Source of the DNA: Pseudomonas sp. CFBP 13711
GTDB lineage: Bacteria; Pseudomonadota; Gammaproteobacteria; Pseudomonadales; Pseudomonadaceae
Direction of reading: 5' to 3'
Assembly (NCBI RefSeq): GCF_014842265.1
Contig: NZ_JACYVI010000006.1
Location: 124,001 to 188,000 of the forward strand
DNA: 64,000 nucleotides
Positions 9,157-18,261 of the stretch are shown piece by piece; position 1 is the first letter of the stretch, and each line of letters starts with the position of its first letter. A program made the translations under genes and the position numbers. Below the pieces are notes generated by a model. The model did no database searches and had not been told where the DNA came from. It saw nothing but the letters and a program-made list of their open reading frames with translations.

Positions 9157-9915
9157 ATGATTGATTCGCAAACGCCCGACCCACTTCCGGACGATGAAGT
9201 GATGAACGACGAAAACACCAAAGCCCAAGGCGATGACAGCCACCATCGGCGCATCAAGAGCTTCGTGATGCGTGCCGGTCGCATGACCGAAGGCCAGCAA
9301 CGTGGTCTGGATCAGGGCAAGGAGCGTTTCGTGCTACCGCTGGCCGACGCCCCGGTGGATTTCGATCAGGTGTTTGGCCGTTCGGCCCCGCGCACGCTCG
9401 AAATCGGCTTCGGCATGGGCCACTCGCTGCTGGAAATGGCCGCCGCCGCGCCAGAGCAGGATTTCATCGGCGTGGAAGTGCACCGTCCGGGCGTCGGCGC
9501 CTTGCTCAACGGCGTGCTGACCCAGGGGCTCACCAACCTGCGCGTTTATGATTGCGATGCGATCGAAGTGCTCAACCGTTGTGTGGCCGACAACAGCCTG
9601 GACCGGCTGATGCTGTTCTTCCCGGATCCCTGGCACAAGTCGCGCCACCACAAGCGCCGCATCGTCCAGGCCGAATTTGCCGAGCTTGTGCGCATTAAGC
9701 TGAAGCCGGGCGGCGTGCTGCACATGGCGACCGACTGGGAACCCTATGCCGAATACATGCTGGAAGTGATGAACGTGGCGCCGGGTTACCGCAACCTGGC
9801 CGAAGACGGCAAATGCGTTCCGCGCCCTGCGGAGCGTCCGATCACCAAGTTCGAGCGCCGTGGCGAACGCCTCGGTCACGGGGTTTGGGATCTGAAGTTC
9901 GAGAAGCTGGCCTGA
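9157..9915 (+). CDS. trmB: tRNA (guanine-N7)-methyltransferase TrmB
   Basis: 252 aa SAM-dependent enzyme that makes m7G46 in tRNA. SAM motif [15 protein letters not shown] and the TrmB signature [16 protein letters not shown] are intact. The ATG at 9157 is used; a TTG one codon earlier and ATG 9202 are alternatives, because the acidic N-terminal ~30 residues ([14 protein letters not shown]) are not part of the conserved fold. Immediately downstream of thiG. Confidence 0.95.
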   Translation: MIDSQTPDPLPDDEVMNDENTKAQGDDSHHRRIKSFVMRAGRMTEGQQRGLDQGKERFVLPLADAPVDFDQVFGRSAPRTLEIGFGMGHSLLEMAAAAPEQDFIGVEVHRPGVGALLNGVLTQGLTNLRVYDCDAIEVLNRCVADNSLDRLMLFFPDPWHKSRHHKRRIVQAEFAELVRIKLKPGGVLHMATDWEPYAEYMLEVMNVAPGYRNLAEDGKCVPRPAERPITKFERRGERLGHGVWDLKFEKLA

Positions 9916-9930
9916 TCACTTCTCGACCAG

Positions 9931-9957
9931 AAGCGGTCCGGTAGCGGCCGCTTTTGA
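9931..9957 (+). terminator. Probable terminator after trmB
   Basis: AAGCGG...CCGCTTTT hairpin with a one-base bulge and short loop, 16 nt after the trmB stop, followed by TTTTGAG. Weak T tract, so efficiency is uncertain. Confidence 0.6.
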
Positions 9958-10095
9958 GTTTTTACAGCACATTTCAGCCGCTTTTTGCCTTGTATGACGA
10001 ACCCTTCGATTTCTTCCTAAGGAGGCTACAAGGTCTTCGGAATCGTCCGACATCCATTTTCAGTTCTGATCTTCATAGTCCCCGCCGTTGCATAT

Positions 10096-10107
10096 ATCAA
10101 TATTGAT
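10096..10107. promoter_or_regulatory. 12-bp perfect palindrome before the lipoprotein gene
   Basis: ATCAATATTGAT, a perfect palindrome only 3 nt upstream of the GAGGA ribosome site. It could bind a repressor or occlude the ribosome site; neither is shown. Confidence 0.3.
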
Positions 10108-10121
10108 GACGAGGAATGAAG

Positions 10122-10565
10122 ATGAACAAGTTTTGGCAAATGGCTGCGATCGCCACGCTGATTGCGACCACCAGCGGCTGTGTCAGCTATAACGTCAGCC
10201 AGCCAAGCGCTTCGCTGTCCGGCGACGTGAAGACTGATCTGAAGGCTGACGTCAAAGTCGGTGAAGCCATCAGCGGCGAGTCGTCCACCAATGTTCTGTT
10301 CGGCTGGTTGAACATCGGCGGCGATACGCAATTTGCGGACGGCGTGACCTACGGCGGCGCGAGCGGTGGTGGCGGCATCGGCCTGCCTCTGCCGGACCCG
10401 ATCTCCTCCACTAAGGCCGCCGCAGCGTTCAAGGCCGTCAAATCGTCCGGTTCCGACCTGATCGTCGCGCCGCGTTACGAAGTCACCGTCAACGATTACT
10501 TCATCTTCAAGCAAGTGAACGTGAAAGTGACCGGCAACAAAGGCAGCATCCAGAGCATCCGCTGA
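10122..10565 (+). CDS. Small predicted lipoprotein, unknown function
   Basis: 147 aa. The N-terminus MNKFWQMAAIATLIATTSGCVSY is a signal peptide with a lipobox (TSGC, Cys about residue 20), so a lipid-anchored envelope protein is predicted. The mature part is Gly/Ser-rich (GGASGGGG near residue 85). It repeatedly reads DVKTDLKADVKVG and ends with a beta-strand-rich segment, similar to small Pseudomonas lipoproteins of unknown role. The ATG at 10122 is preferred over 10116 because GAGGA at 10111-10115 then has a 6-nt spacer. Monocistronic, with its own terminator. Confidence 0.8.
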   Translation: MNKFWQMAAIATLIATTSGCVSYNVSQPSASLSGDVKTDLKADVKVGEAISGESSTNVLFGWLNIGGDTQFADGVTYGGASGGGGIGLPLPDPISSTKAAAAFKAVKSSGSDLIVAPRYEVTVNDYFIFKQVNVKVTGNKGSIQSIR

Positions 10566-10606
10566 TGGGCTGATCGCACTCGGCAACCGCGGAGTGTGAT
10601 TTTTGA

Positions 10607-10644
10607 GAGCGCCCTTCCCGCCATCGCGGGCAAGGGCGCTTTTG
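10607..10644. terminator. Terminator between convergent lipoprotein and DUF3392 genes
   Basis: AGCGCCCTT(cccg)...(cggg)c AAGGGCGCTTTT: a long interrupted GC stem followed by a short T run, about 45 nt after the lipoprotein stop. It lies only 14 nt from the end of the opposing gene, so it may serve both. Confidence 0.8.
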
Positions 10645-10657
10645 CATGTCCGGTCGG

Positions 10658-10981
10658 TTATTTCCGATCGGCCACTACCCCGATCAACACCAGCACTACC
10701 ACCAATACCGGTGCCAGGCTGTAGTTGTTGAACTGGCTCAGTGCGCGCACGACCCACGGCGTTGCATAAATCAGCGCAGCGCCACTGCCGACGGTGCAGA
10801 GCAGCGCCATGATCGGAATGCGCAGGGCGCCGGCAAAACCGCCGATGCGGCCTTCGATCCAGCCCTTGATGTCAGTTCCGAACAGAATCAGCAGACAGCC
10901 CACCAGTGCCAGGGCGATTTCCGACAAATTGCTGCGACTCCAGCGCGACACGGTGGCCAGCAAGTCGAGTACGAATTCCAT
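10658..10981 (-). CDS. DUF3392 family membrane protein
   Basis: 107 aa with three hydrophobic segments (about 20-38, 50-72, 84-104), consistent with the DUF3392 family of small inner-membrane proteins. No catalytic motif is seen. It is the last gene of the minus-strand run after hemW (22-nt gap), so probably co-transcribed with it; function unknown. Confidence 0.85.
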   Translation of the reverse strand: MEFVLDLLATVSRWSRSNLSEIALALVGCLLILFGTDIKGWIEGRIGGFAGALRIPIMALLCTVGSGAALIYATPWVVRALSQFNNYSLAPVLVVVLVLIGVVADRK

Positions 10982-11003
10982 TCAGTGTCCTTAGTGTTGA
11001 GCC

Positions 11004-12218
11004 TTACAGAAGAAAGTGCTGCAGCAGGTCGTTGAGGAATAACTGGCCGCGAGCGGTCGCCACCAGCCGTGACGGATCAGTTTCCAGCAAGCCGCGTTGT
11101 TCCGCCTCAAGACGGGCGCTGGCGAGCGAATCGACGCTTAGACCGGTGCGGCGCTGAAATAATGCAGCGTCCACGCCTTTTGTCAGGCGCAGGGCGTTCA
11201 TCAGGAATTCAAACGGCATCTCATCCAGTGGCAGCAGCTTTTCGCCAGCCTGATAGGCCTTGGCCGGATTGAGGTAATCCTTGGGCAGCCGGGTTTTCCA
11301 GGTGCGAATGATGCGGCCGTTCGGGTGGCTGAGCTTGCCATGGGCGCCCGCTCCGATCCCGATGAAATCCCCGAAGCTCCAGTAATTCAGGTTATGCCGC
11401 GCTTCGCGTCCCGGCTGCGCGTAGGCCGAGACTTCGTATTGGCCGTAGCCGTTTTCCCGAAGCAGCGTCTGACCGGCTTCTTGAATGTCCCAGAGGATGT
11501 CATCTTCCGGCAGCGTGGGCGGCTGATTCCAGAACACGGTGTTCGGCTCAAGGGTCAGCTGATACCAGGACAGGTGCGTCGGGGCGAGGGCGATGGCCTG
11601 CCGCAGGTCGCCGAGGGCGTCTTCCTGGGACTGATCCGGCAGACCATGCATGAGGTCCAGATTGAAGTTATCGAAACCCGCCCGACGGGCCATGTCTGCG
11701 GCGCGCACGGCTTCATCGCCGTTATGGATACGCCCCAGCGCCTTGAGCTTGGCCTCCTGAAAACTCTGGATGCCGATCGACAGCCGATTGATGCCCAGGC
11801 CGCGATAAGCGCTGAATTTCACCTGCTCAAAGGTGCCAGGGTTGGCTTCCAGCGTGATCTCGATGTCGGGCGCGAAACGGATGCGTTGTTCCACGCCGCG
11901 CAGCAAACGGCCCAGCGCGTCGGCGCTGAACAGACTGGGCGTGCCGCCACCGAAGAAAATCGTGCTCAGCTCGCGGCCGTAAACGTGGGGCAGGTCCTGA
12001 TCGAGGTCGGCCAGCAACGCGTCGACGTATTCCTGCTCCGGCAACACCGGGCTCGCGGTGTGGGAGTTAAAATCGCAGTACGGGCATTTGCGCACGCACC
12101 ACGGAATATGGATGTACAGCGACAGCGGTGGCAGCTCGGCGAGCGGGGCCCGTGGCTGCTCAGAGGAGAAACCGGCCGCGCCCAGAATCAGCGGCCGGGT
12201 GGTGGAGTCCTGAGTCAT
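11004..12218 (-). CDS. hemW: Radical SAM heme chaperone HemW
   Basis: 404 aa. The N-terminal radical SAM domain has [10 protein letters not shown] (CxxxCxxC, about residues 41-48) and GGGTPS. The CxxxCxxC is followed by F rather than C, the feature that separates HemW-type proteins from true oxygen-independent coproporphyrinogen oxidase HemN. A C-terminal HemN_C-like domain follows. HemW binds heme and is proposed to insert it into respiratory enzymes. Its ATG overlaps the rdgB stop (ATGA), a conserved rdgB-hemW arrangement. Confidence 0.95.
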   Translation of the reverse strand: MTQDSTTRPLILGAAGFSSEQPRAPLAELPPLSLYIHIPWCVRKCPYCDFNSHTASPVLPEQEYVDALLADLDQDLPHVYGRELSTIFFGGGTPSLFSADALGRLLRGVEQRIRFAPDIEITLEANPGTFEQVKFSAYRGLGINRLSIGIQSFQEAKLKALGRIHNGDEAVRAADMARRAGFDNFNLDLMHGLPDQSQEDALGDLRQAIALAPTHLSWYQLTLEPNTVFWNQPPTLPEDDILWDIQEAGQTLLRENGYGQYEVSAYAQPGREARHNLNYWSFGDFIGIGAGAHGKLSHPNGRIIRTWKTRLPKDYLNPAKAYQAGEKLLPLDEMPFEFLMNALRLTKGVDAALFQRRTGLSVDSLASARLEAEQRGLLETDPSRLVATARGQLFLNDLLQHFLL

Positions 12219-12820
12219 TGCTGATCAGGGCTCAGCCCCAGACGCTGACGCAGGATGGCCATGGCGCGGGCGCGGTGGCTGATCTGGTTCTTGTCGGCCG
12301 GGGTGAGTTCGGCGCTTGAACAGTTGCGCTCCGGCACCCAGAACAGCGGGTCATAACCAAAGCCGTGTTCGCCGCTGGCGGATGTGAGGATGCGCCCGTG
12401 CCATAGGCCTTCGCATAAAATTGGCAGCGGGTCGTCGGCGTGGCGTACCAGTGCCAGAACGCAGACGAACTGGGCGCCGCGCTGTTCGGCGGGGACGTCC
12501 TTGAGGGCGTCCAGCAATTTGGCGTTGTTCGCCGCATCACCCTGGCCGTCGGCGTAACGCGCGGAGTAGATGCCCGGCGCACCGCCCAGGTAATCCACCG
12601 CCAGCCCCGAGTCATCGGCCAGCGCCGGCAGGCCGGAAATTCGCGCCGCATTGCGCGCTTTGAGGATGGCGTTTTCGACGAACGACAGCCCGGTTTCTTC
12701 GGGCTCCACGGTGCTGAACTCGCCGATCGAGCGCAGCTGTACGCTGGCGCCGAGCATGGCCTGAAGTTCTTTGAGTTTGCCGGCGTTGTGGCTGGCCAGT
12801 ACAAGCTGGGTGAGATTCAT
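12215..12820 (-). CDS. rdgB: dITP/XTP pyrophosphatase (non-canonical purine NTPase)
   Basis: 201 aa Ham1-family pyrophosphatase that removes dITP and XTP from the nucleotide pool. Substrate-binding motifs [14 protein letters not shown] at the N-terminus, [15 protein letters not shown] in the middle and GFGYDPLFW near the C-terminus are intact. The ATG at 12820 gives the family length; the longer in-frame start adds 47 unrelated residues. Separated by 144 bp from metW upstream and overlapping hemW downstream. Confidence 0.96.
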   Translation of the reverse strand: MNLTQLVLASHNAGKLKELQAMLGASVQLRSIGEFSTVEPEETGLSFVENAILKARNAARISGLPALADDSGLAVDYLGGAPGIYSARYADGQGDAANNAKLLDALKDVPAEQRGAQFVCVLALVRHADDPLPILCEGLWHGRILTSASGEHGFGYDPLFWVPERNCSSAELTPADKNQISHRARAMAILRQRLGLSPDQQ

Positions 12821-12964
12821 GATGAGTCCGTATAAATCGGCTGCGCGAAAACTGCTGCGTTTAAATCCGCTGATTGAAGCTGAGCCCGTTGCGTTGCTGT
12901 CGCCCGCTTTCTTCACTTGGGTGCTAACGCTGGCTGGCAGGGGTTTACTGCCCTGCGGCACCGG

Positions 12965-13585
12965 TCACACGGCTATCTGATGGTCCTGCAAGCCCGGGCT
13001 GCTGACGCGATAGATGCCGATTTCACCCAACAGATTAGGCCAAAGCTTGCTGGCCCAGCCGTGCCGGTGCTGTTGATCGACCGCGAGCCGATCAATGACC
13101 TTCGCCGAGCGACCGCGGCACAGCTCTTCGAAATCTTCGAAGGTGCAGAAGTGGATGTTCGGCGTGTTGTACCACGTGTACGGCAGGAACTCGGAAACCG
13201 GCATCCGCCCCTTGCTCGCCAGGTACCAGCGGCAGCGCCAGTGCCCGAAGTTGGGGAAGGTGATGATGCACTGACGGCCCACGCGCAGCATTTCATCAAG
13301 GATGCGGTCCGGGTAGTGCACGGCCTGAAGCGCCTGGGTCATCACCACGACATCGAAACTGTTGCTGGCGAAGTTGCCCAGCCCCTTGTCCAGATCCTGT
13401 TCGATGACGTTGACGCCCCGCGCCACGCAACGGGCGATGTTGTCGGCGTCATTTTCCAGGCCATAGCCCGTCACTTGCTTGTGCTGCTGCAGCCAGGACA
13501 GCAATTCGCCGTCGCCGCAGCCGAGGTCGAGCACACGGCTGCCAGCCGGTATCCAGTCTTGGATGATGTCCAGGTCGGCTCTCAT
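12965..13585 (-). CDS. metW: Methionine biosynthesis protein MetW
   Basis: 206 aa class I SAM-methyltransferase-like fold, motif VLDLGCGDGELLSWL at residues 20-34. MetW is the obligate partner of MetX in pseudomonads and other proteobacteria. Start set at the ATG at 13585 (MRADLDIIQ). It begins 7 nt after the metX stop, so they are coupled and probably made as a complex. Confidence 0.95.
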   Translation of the reverse strand: MRADLDIIQDWIPAGSRVLDLGCGDGELLSWLQQHKQVTGYGLENDADNIARCVARGVNVIEQDLDKGLGNFASNSFDVVVMTQALQAVHYPDRILDEMLRVGRQCIITFPNFGHWRCRWYLASKGRMPVSEFLPYTWYNTPNIHFCTFEDFEELCRGRSAKVIDRLAVDQQHRHGWASKLWPNLLGEIGIYRVSSPGLQDHQIAV

Positions 13586-13592
13586 GGTGTCC

Positions 13593-14732
13593 TCAGAGTG
13601 CAATTCGGTTCATGTAGCTGGAGAAGGCCTGCAAATAGCGCGGGATCGGGATCAGGAAGGCGTCGTGGCCCTGGGGCGCATCGATTTCCAGATAACAGAC
13701 GTCCTTTTTCGCCGCCATCAGCGCATCAACCAACTCCCGCGAGCGGGCCGGGGAGAACCGCCAGTCGGTGGTAAACGACATCACACAGAACTTGGCGCTG
13801 GCATTGGCGAAGGTGGCTGCGAGGTTGTCGTTGAAGTTGGCGGCCGGATCGAAGTAGTCCAGCGCTTTGGTCATCAGCAGGTAGGTGTTGGCGTCGAAAC
13901 GCCCGGAAAACTCCTCGCCCTGATAACGCAGATAGCTCTCGACCTGAAACTCGACGCTGTGGAAGTCGTAGTTGAGGTTTTCGTTTTTCAGGCCGCGGCC
14001 GAATTTCTCACCCATCGAGTCATCGGACAGGTAAGTGATGTGCCCGACCATGCGCGCCAGCATCAGGCCGCGCTTGGGAATCACGCCGTGTTCCTGAAAC
14101 GAGCCGCCGTGGAATTCCGGGTCCGTCAGGATCGCCTGCCGCGCGACTTCGTTGAACGCGATGTTCTGCGCCGACAACTTGGGCGCGGAGGCAATCGCCA
14201 GACAGTGCCGCACGCGCTCGGGGTAAGTGATCGTCCATTGCAGCGCCTGCATGCCGCCCAGGCTGCCGCCGACGATGGCGGCCCATTGATCGACGCCCAG
14301 CCGGTCGGCCAGACGCGCCTGGCTGTGCACCCAGTCTTCGACCGTCAACACCGGGAAGTCGGCGCCGAAGGGCCTGCCGGTTTCCGGGTTGAGGCTGCTG
14401 GGGCCGGTGGAGCCGTTGCAGCCGCCGAGGTTGTTCAGGCTGACGACGAAGAACTTGTCGGTGTCGATGGGCTTGCCGGGGCCGATGCAGCTGTCCCACC
14501 AGCCCGGCTTGCGGTCTTCGGCGCTGTGGTAGCCCGCTGCATGGTGATGACCCGACAGCGCGTGGCAGATGAGCACCGCGTTGCTTTTGGCAGCATTGAG
14601 CTGGCCGTAGGTTTCGTAGATGAGGTCGTAGGCAGGCAGCGAGCGTCCGCAGGCCAAGGCCAGCGGCTCATTGAAATGCGCCGTTTGCGGCGTGACTAGA
14701 CCGACAGAATCTTTGGGAAAGACCGTGGACAT
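13593..14732 (-). CDS. metX: Homoserine O-acyltransferase MetX
   Basis: 379 aa alpha/beta hydrolase that acylates homoserine in methionine synthesis. The nucleophile elbow [10 protein letters not shown], oxyanion-side [14 protein letters not shown] and the C-terminal His (QGHDAFL) are visible. Pseudomonad MetX paired with MetW generally uses succinyl-CoA, so the acyl donor should not be assumed to be acetyl-CoA. The ATG at 14732 ([11 protein letters not shown]) is preferred; a longer start adds 20 residues. No SAM riboswitch was recognised in the upstream 238 bp. Confidence 0.96.
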   Translation of the reverse strand: MSTVFPKDSVGLVTPQTAHFNEPLALACGRSLPAYDLIYETYGQLNAAKSNAVLICHALSGHHHAAGYHSAEDRKPGWWDSCIGPGKPIDTDKFFVVSLNNLGGCNGSTGPSSLNPETGRPFGADFPVLTVEDWVHSQARLADRLGVDQWAAIVGGSLGGMQALQWTITYPERVRHCLAIASAPKLSAQNIAFNEVARQAILTDPEFHGGSFQEHGVIPKRGLMLARMVGHITYLSDDSMGEKFGRGLKNENLNYDFHSVEFQVESYLRYQGEEFSGRFDANTYLLMTKALDYFDPAANFNDNLAATFANASAKFCVMSFTTDWRFSPARSRELVDALMAAKKDVCYLEIDAPQGHDAFLIPIPRYLQAFSSYMNRIAL

Positions 14733-14903
14733 CGACCTGCTCTCGCTGAAATGAGGCGTAAGTCTAAAGATCGCGAGGGGGTGCGGCAACAAAGTAAATG
14801 GCTGATTTCGCGGAGGGTGACGCTTTGGATTTTTGCCGGCGCGACATTCATCCGACTGGGGAAAAAGGCGACGGTTGCTGGCGCCGTCGCCCCAAGATCT
14901 AAA

Positions 14904-14930
14904 GCTTCCCGGCTGAGGCCGGTCCTGCTG
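14904..14930. repeat. Solitary REP half-site, GTAGGACCGGCTTC family
   Basis: CTTCCCGGCTGAGGCCGGTC and following bases, a single copy of the second REP family, in the 238-bp gap between yggT and metX. Apart from this I see no gene in that gap. Confidence 0.7.
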
Positions 14931-14970
14931 TCAGAGTTACCGCGTTCTCATTGGCTGCATGCGGCGGCAG

Positions 14971-15561
14971 TCAGATCAACCGCCAAAGCTCTTGCGGCAT
15001 GCCGGCGTAGGCCGCCAGTTCAGGCATGACGTAGGACTGCAGCACCTGAATCGCCAGGAAGGCGAAGATCGGCGAGATGTCCATGCCGCCCAGGTTGGGG
15101 ATGATGCGACGGAACGGCGCCAGGATAGGCTCGCTGATCTGGTAGGCGAGCTCGGCGGCCGGGTTGTGGCTGCCCGGAGCAATCCACGACACGATAACCA
15201 TGATGATCATCGCGACCCAGAAGATCTTCAGCAGCAGCGACGTGATGCCGATGATCGACCACATCAACAGGTGCGGGATATCGCCAATGGTGCCGTAGGT
15301 CATCATCAGTACGAAGGCCATCAACAGCGCCTGAATGACGATCGCCAGCAGCAGCGAGGAAGTATCGAGCCCGAAGACGCTCGGCACGATGCGCCGGATA
15401 GGCTTGAGCAACGGCTGGGTCGCACGGACGGCGAACTGGCACAGCGGGTTGTAAAAGTTGGCTTTGACCAGCTGCAGCACGAAGCGCAGCAGAACGATGG
15501 TCAGGTACAGGCTGATGAGCGTCTGGATGACGAAAATCGTGGCGCCGGTGAGTGCATTCAT
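14971..15561 (-). CDS. YggT family membrane protein
   Basis: 196 aa, two YggT repeats, each a pair of membrane helices followed by the motif PxLxPxRRIxP (TQPLLKPIRRIVPS and SEPILAPFRRIIPN). Family members may help osmotic tolerance, but function is unproven. Start at the ATG at 15561 (MNALTGATIF), 10 nt after proC. The order yggS-proC-yggT is a conserved operon. Confidence 0.94.
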   Translation of the reverse strand: MNALTGATIFVIQTLISLYLTIVLLRFVLQLVKANFYNPLCQFAVRATQPLLKPIRRIVPSVFGLDTSSLLLAIVIQALLMAFVLMMTYGTIGDIPHLLMWSIIGITSLLLKIFWVAMIIMVIVSWIAPGSHNPAAELAYQISEPILAPFRRIIPNLGGMDISPIFAFLAIQVLQSYVMPELAAYAGMPQELWRLI

Positions 15562-15571
15562 GAGTGGTTCC

Positions 15572-16390
15572 TTATTTGCCCAGCTGTTCGGCGAGTTCGG
15601 CGGAGCGATGTGCAGCGGCGCCCAGCGCCTTCTCCACAATTGTTTCGAAGCCATCGGCCTGGAACGATTTGATGGCCGCTTCGGTGGTGCCCGCAGGCGA
15701 GGTCACACGGCGACGCAGTTCAGCGGCATCGACGTCGCTGCCGGTCGCCATCAGTGCAGCGCCCAGTGCGGTTTGCAGGGTGAGCTTGCTGGCAACGTCA
15801 GCCGGCAGGCCGAGTTTGACGCCTGCGGCCGTCATGGCTTCGATCAGCAGGAAGAAATACGCCGGGCCGCTGCCCGACACCGCCGTTACGGCGTCGATGT
15901 GGGCTTCTTCATCGACCCACAGTGCAATCCCGACCGCCGACAGCAGCATCTCGGCCTGCTCGCGCTGCGCCGGGGTGACATCCGTCGTGGCGTACAAGCC
16001 GCTGACGCCCTGGCGCAACAGGGCCGGGGTATTCGGCATGCAGCGCACGAGGGGCTGCTCGCCCAGCCACGACCGCATGCTGGCGCAGGTAATCCCGGCG
16101 GCGATGGATACGATCAGTTGATGCGGTTTGAGCGCCGGCTTCAGTGCTTCGCACACGGCTTTCATCATTTGCGGCTTGACCGCCAACAGCACCACATCGG
16201 CGCCTTCAATGGCCTCGGCGTTGTCGGCGACCACCTTGATGCCGTGTTCTTTTGCCACGCGCTCGCGGGTCTCTGCGCCAGGGTCACTGGCGCGAATCAG
16301 CTCAGCGTCGACGCCCTGGGCGCGCATGCCGCCAATCAGGCTGGCGGCCATGTTGCCGGCGCCGATGAACGCGATACGGGTTTTGCTCAT
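15572..16390 (-). CDS. proC: Pyrroline-5-carboxylate reductase
   Basis: 272 aa final enzyme of proline synthesis. N-terminal Rossmann motif IAFIGAGNMAASLIGGM and the C-terminal dimerisation domain with the ProC signature (VTSPAGTTEAAI) are intact. Start at the ATG at 16390 (MSKTRIAF); a longer start adds seven residues. Middle gene of yggS-proC-yggT. Confidence 0.97.
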   Translation of the reverse strand: MSKTRIAFIGAGNMAASLIGGMRAQGVDAELIRASDPGAETRERVAKEHGIKVVADNAEAIEGADVVLLAVKPQMMKAVCEALKPALKPHQLIVSIAAGITCASMRSWLGEQPLVRCMPNTPALLRQGVSGLYATTDVTPAQREQAEMLLSAVGIALWVDEEAHIDAVTAVSGSGPAYFFLLIEAMTAAGVKLGLPADVASKLTLQTALGAALMATGSDVDAAELRRRVTSPAGTTEAAIKSFQADGFETIVEKALGAAAHRSAELAEQLGK

Positions 16391-16414
16391 GAACGGTTTC
16401 CTGTGGGGCAAAGG

Positions 16415-17101
16415 TTAAGGCTGCCCATAATTGCGGGCGCCAAAGAGGGCAGTGCCAATCCGCACCCAGGTCGCGCCTTGTGCGATGGCGGCTTCGAGGT
16501 CGTGGCTCATGCCCATGGAAAGCGTGTCCAGCGGCAGGCCAAGTTGCGCCTGCAGCGTGCTGACGGCGGCGAACGAAGCGTTCTGTTCGTCGCGGTCATC
16601 GGTGGGTTCGGGAATGGCCATCAGGCCGCGCAGTTTCAGATTCGGCAGCGCGCTGATGGCCTGGGCCAATGCAGGCAGGTCTTCAGGGCTGCAGCCTGAC
16701 TTGCTGGCCTCGCCGCTGACGTTGACTTGAATGCAGATGTTCAGCGGCGGCAGTTCCGGCGGACGCTGTTCGGACAGCCGTTGTGCGATTTTCAGACGGT
16801 CCACGGAATGCACCCAGGCAAAGTGCTCGGCGATGGCGCGAGTCTTGTTGGACTGGATGGGGCCGATGAAATGCCAGATCAAGGGCAGGTCACTCAATTC
16901 GGCCTGTTTGCCGAGGGCTTCCTGAAGGTAATTTTCGCCAAAATCGCGGAGGCCGGCGTCGTAGGCTTCCCGCAGATCACTCGCCGGCTTGGTCTTGCTC
17001 ACCGCCAACAGGCCGACAGACGCCGGGTCGCGCTGTACCGCTTGCGCCGCGCTACGAATTCGCTCGGCGAGCGTTGAAATGTTCTCTGCTATCGTGGACA
17101 T
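16415..17101 (-). CDS. Pyridoxal phosphate homeostasis protein (YggS/PLPBP)
   Basis: 228 aa single-domain PLP-binding TIM barrel. PLP lysine in LLAVSKTKP (about residue 36) and phosphate-binding loop LSMGMSHDLEAAIAQGATWVRIGTALFG are intact. Family members buffer free PLP and affect amino-acid metabolism. First gene of the yggS-proC-yggT unit, divergent from pilT with a 54-bp intergenic region, the widespread pilT/yggS arrangement. Confidence 0.95.
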   Translation of the reverse strand: MSTIAENISTLAERIRSAAQAVQRDPASVGLLAVSKTKPASDLREAYDAGLRDFGENYLQEALGKQAELSDLPLIWHFIGPIQSNKTRAIAEHFAWVHSVDRLKIAQRLSEQRPPELPPLNICIQVNVSGEASKSGCSPEDLPALAQAISALPNLKLRGLMAIPEPTDDRDEQNASFAAVSTLQAQLGLPLDTLSMGMSHDLEAAIAQGATWVRIGTALFGARNYGQP

Positions 17102-17155
17102 TGATTTGCGCCAGCAGGGCTAAAGTCTGCGGCATTCTATGTGATGAGGAGCTGT

Positions 17156-18190
17156 ATGGATATTACCGAGCTGCTGGCCTTCAGTGCCAAGCAAGGCGCG
17201 TCGGACTTGCATCTCTCTGCCGGCCTGCCGCCGATGATCCGCGTCGATGGCGATGTGCGGCGGATCAACCTGCCCGCACTGGACCAGAAAGAGGTTCAGG
17301 GGCTGATCTACGACATCATGAACGACAAGCAGCGCAAGGACTTCGAAGAAGATCTGGAAACAGACTTCTCATTCGAAGTCCCGGGGGTGGCGCGCTTCCG
17401 GGTCAACGCGTTCAACCAGAATCGCGGTGCGGGCGCCGTGTTCCGGACCATTCCGTCGAAGGTCCTGAGCATGGAAGAGCTGGGCATGGGCGAAGTGTTT
17501 CGCAAGATTACCGACGTGCCGCGCGGCCTGGTTCTGGTCACCGGTCCGACCGGCTCGGGCAAGTCGACCACCCTGGCTGCCATGGTCGACTATCTGAACA
17601 GCAACAAGCATCACCACATTCTCACCATCGAAGATCCGATCGAGTTCGTACACGAGTCCAAGAAAAGCCTGATCAACCAGCGCGAAGTCCATCGCGACAC
17701 CCACGGCTTCGCCGAAGCGCTGCGATCGGCACTGCGGGAAGACCCTGACGTGATTCTGGTGGGTGAGCTGCGCGACCTCGAAACCATTCGTCTGGCGCTG
17801 ACGGCGGCAGAAACCGGCCACTTGGTGTTCGGCACGCTGCATACCACGTCCGCAGCCAAGAGCATCGACCGTATCGTCGACGTGTTCCCGGCGCAGGAGA
17901 AGTCGATGATCCGCTCGATGCTCTCCGAGTCGCTCCACGCCATTGTTTCTCAGGCGCTGCTGAAGAAGGTCGGCGGAGGTAGGGTTGCGGCCCACGAGAT
18001 CATGATCGGCACGTCGGCGATCCGTAACCTGATCCGCGAGGACAAAGTGGCGCAGATGTACTCGTCGATTCAGACCGGGGGATCGCTGGGGATGCAGACG
18101 CTGGATATGTGCCTGAAGGACCTGATCAGCAAGGGGCTGATCACGCGCGAGAGTGCGCGGGAGAAGGCGAAGACGCCTGATAATTTCTGA
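17156..18190 (+). CDS. pilT: Type IV pilus retraction ATPase PilT
   Basis: 344 aa hexameric ATPase that depolymerises type IV pili to drive twitching. The N-terminal PAS-like domain is followed by Walker A GPTGSGKSTT, Asp box, Walker B (DPDVILVGELRDLETI), His box and the PilT-specific AIRNLIRE motif (GTSAIRNLIREDKVAQMYSS). Start at the ATG at 17156 with GAGGAG just upstream; length equals that of P. aeruginosa PilT. It shares its function with the pilGHIJ-chpA signalling cluster at 26.4-36.4 kb. Confidence 0.98.
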   Translation: MDITELLAFSAKQGASDLHLSAGLPPMIRVDGDVRRINLPALDQKEVQGLIYDIMNDKQRKDFEEDLETDFSFEVPGVARFRVNAFNQNRGAGAVFRTIPSKVLSMEELGMGEVFRKITDVPRGLVLVTGPTGSGKSTTLAAMVDYLNSNKHHHILTIEDPIEFVHESKKSLINQREVHRDTHGFAEALRSALREDPDVILVGELRDLETIRLALTAAETGHLVFGTLHTTSAAKSIDRIVDVFPAQEKSMIRSMLSESLHAIVSQALLKKVGGGRVAAHEIMIGTSAIRNLIREDKVAQMYSSIQTGGSLGMQTLDMCLKDLISKGLITRESAREKAKTPDNF

Positions 18191-18205
18191 TCAGGAATAC
18201 AAACG

Positions 18206-18246
18206 ACTGTGTGGAGCGAATGAATTCGCTCCACACAGTGTTTTTC
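18206..18246. terminator. Terminator between convergent pilT and NlpC/P60 genes
   Basis: A perfect 15-bp stem (ACTGTGTGGAGCGAA / TTCGCTCCACACAGT) with a TGAA loop, followed by GTTTTT. It sits 15 nt after pilT and just before the opposing gene's stop, so it mainly serves pilT. Confidence 0.92.
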
Positions 18247-18261
18247 AGGCGGCGGGTGCGA

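Noticed and set aside
14733..14970. Possible SAM-responsive leader before metX
   Set aside because: I found no riboswitch-like paired architecture; only a solitary REP half-site is visible.
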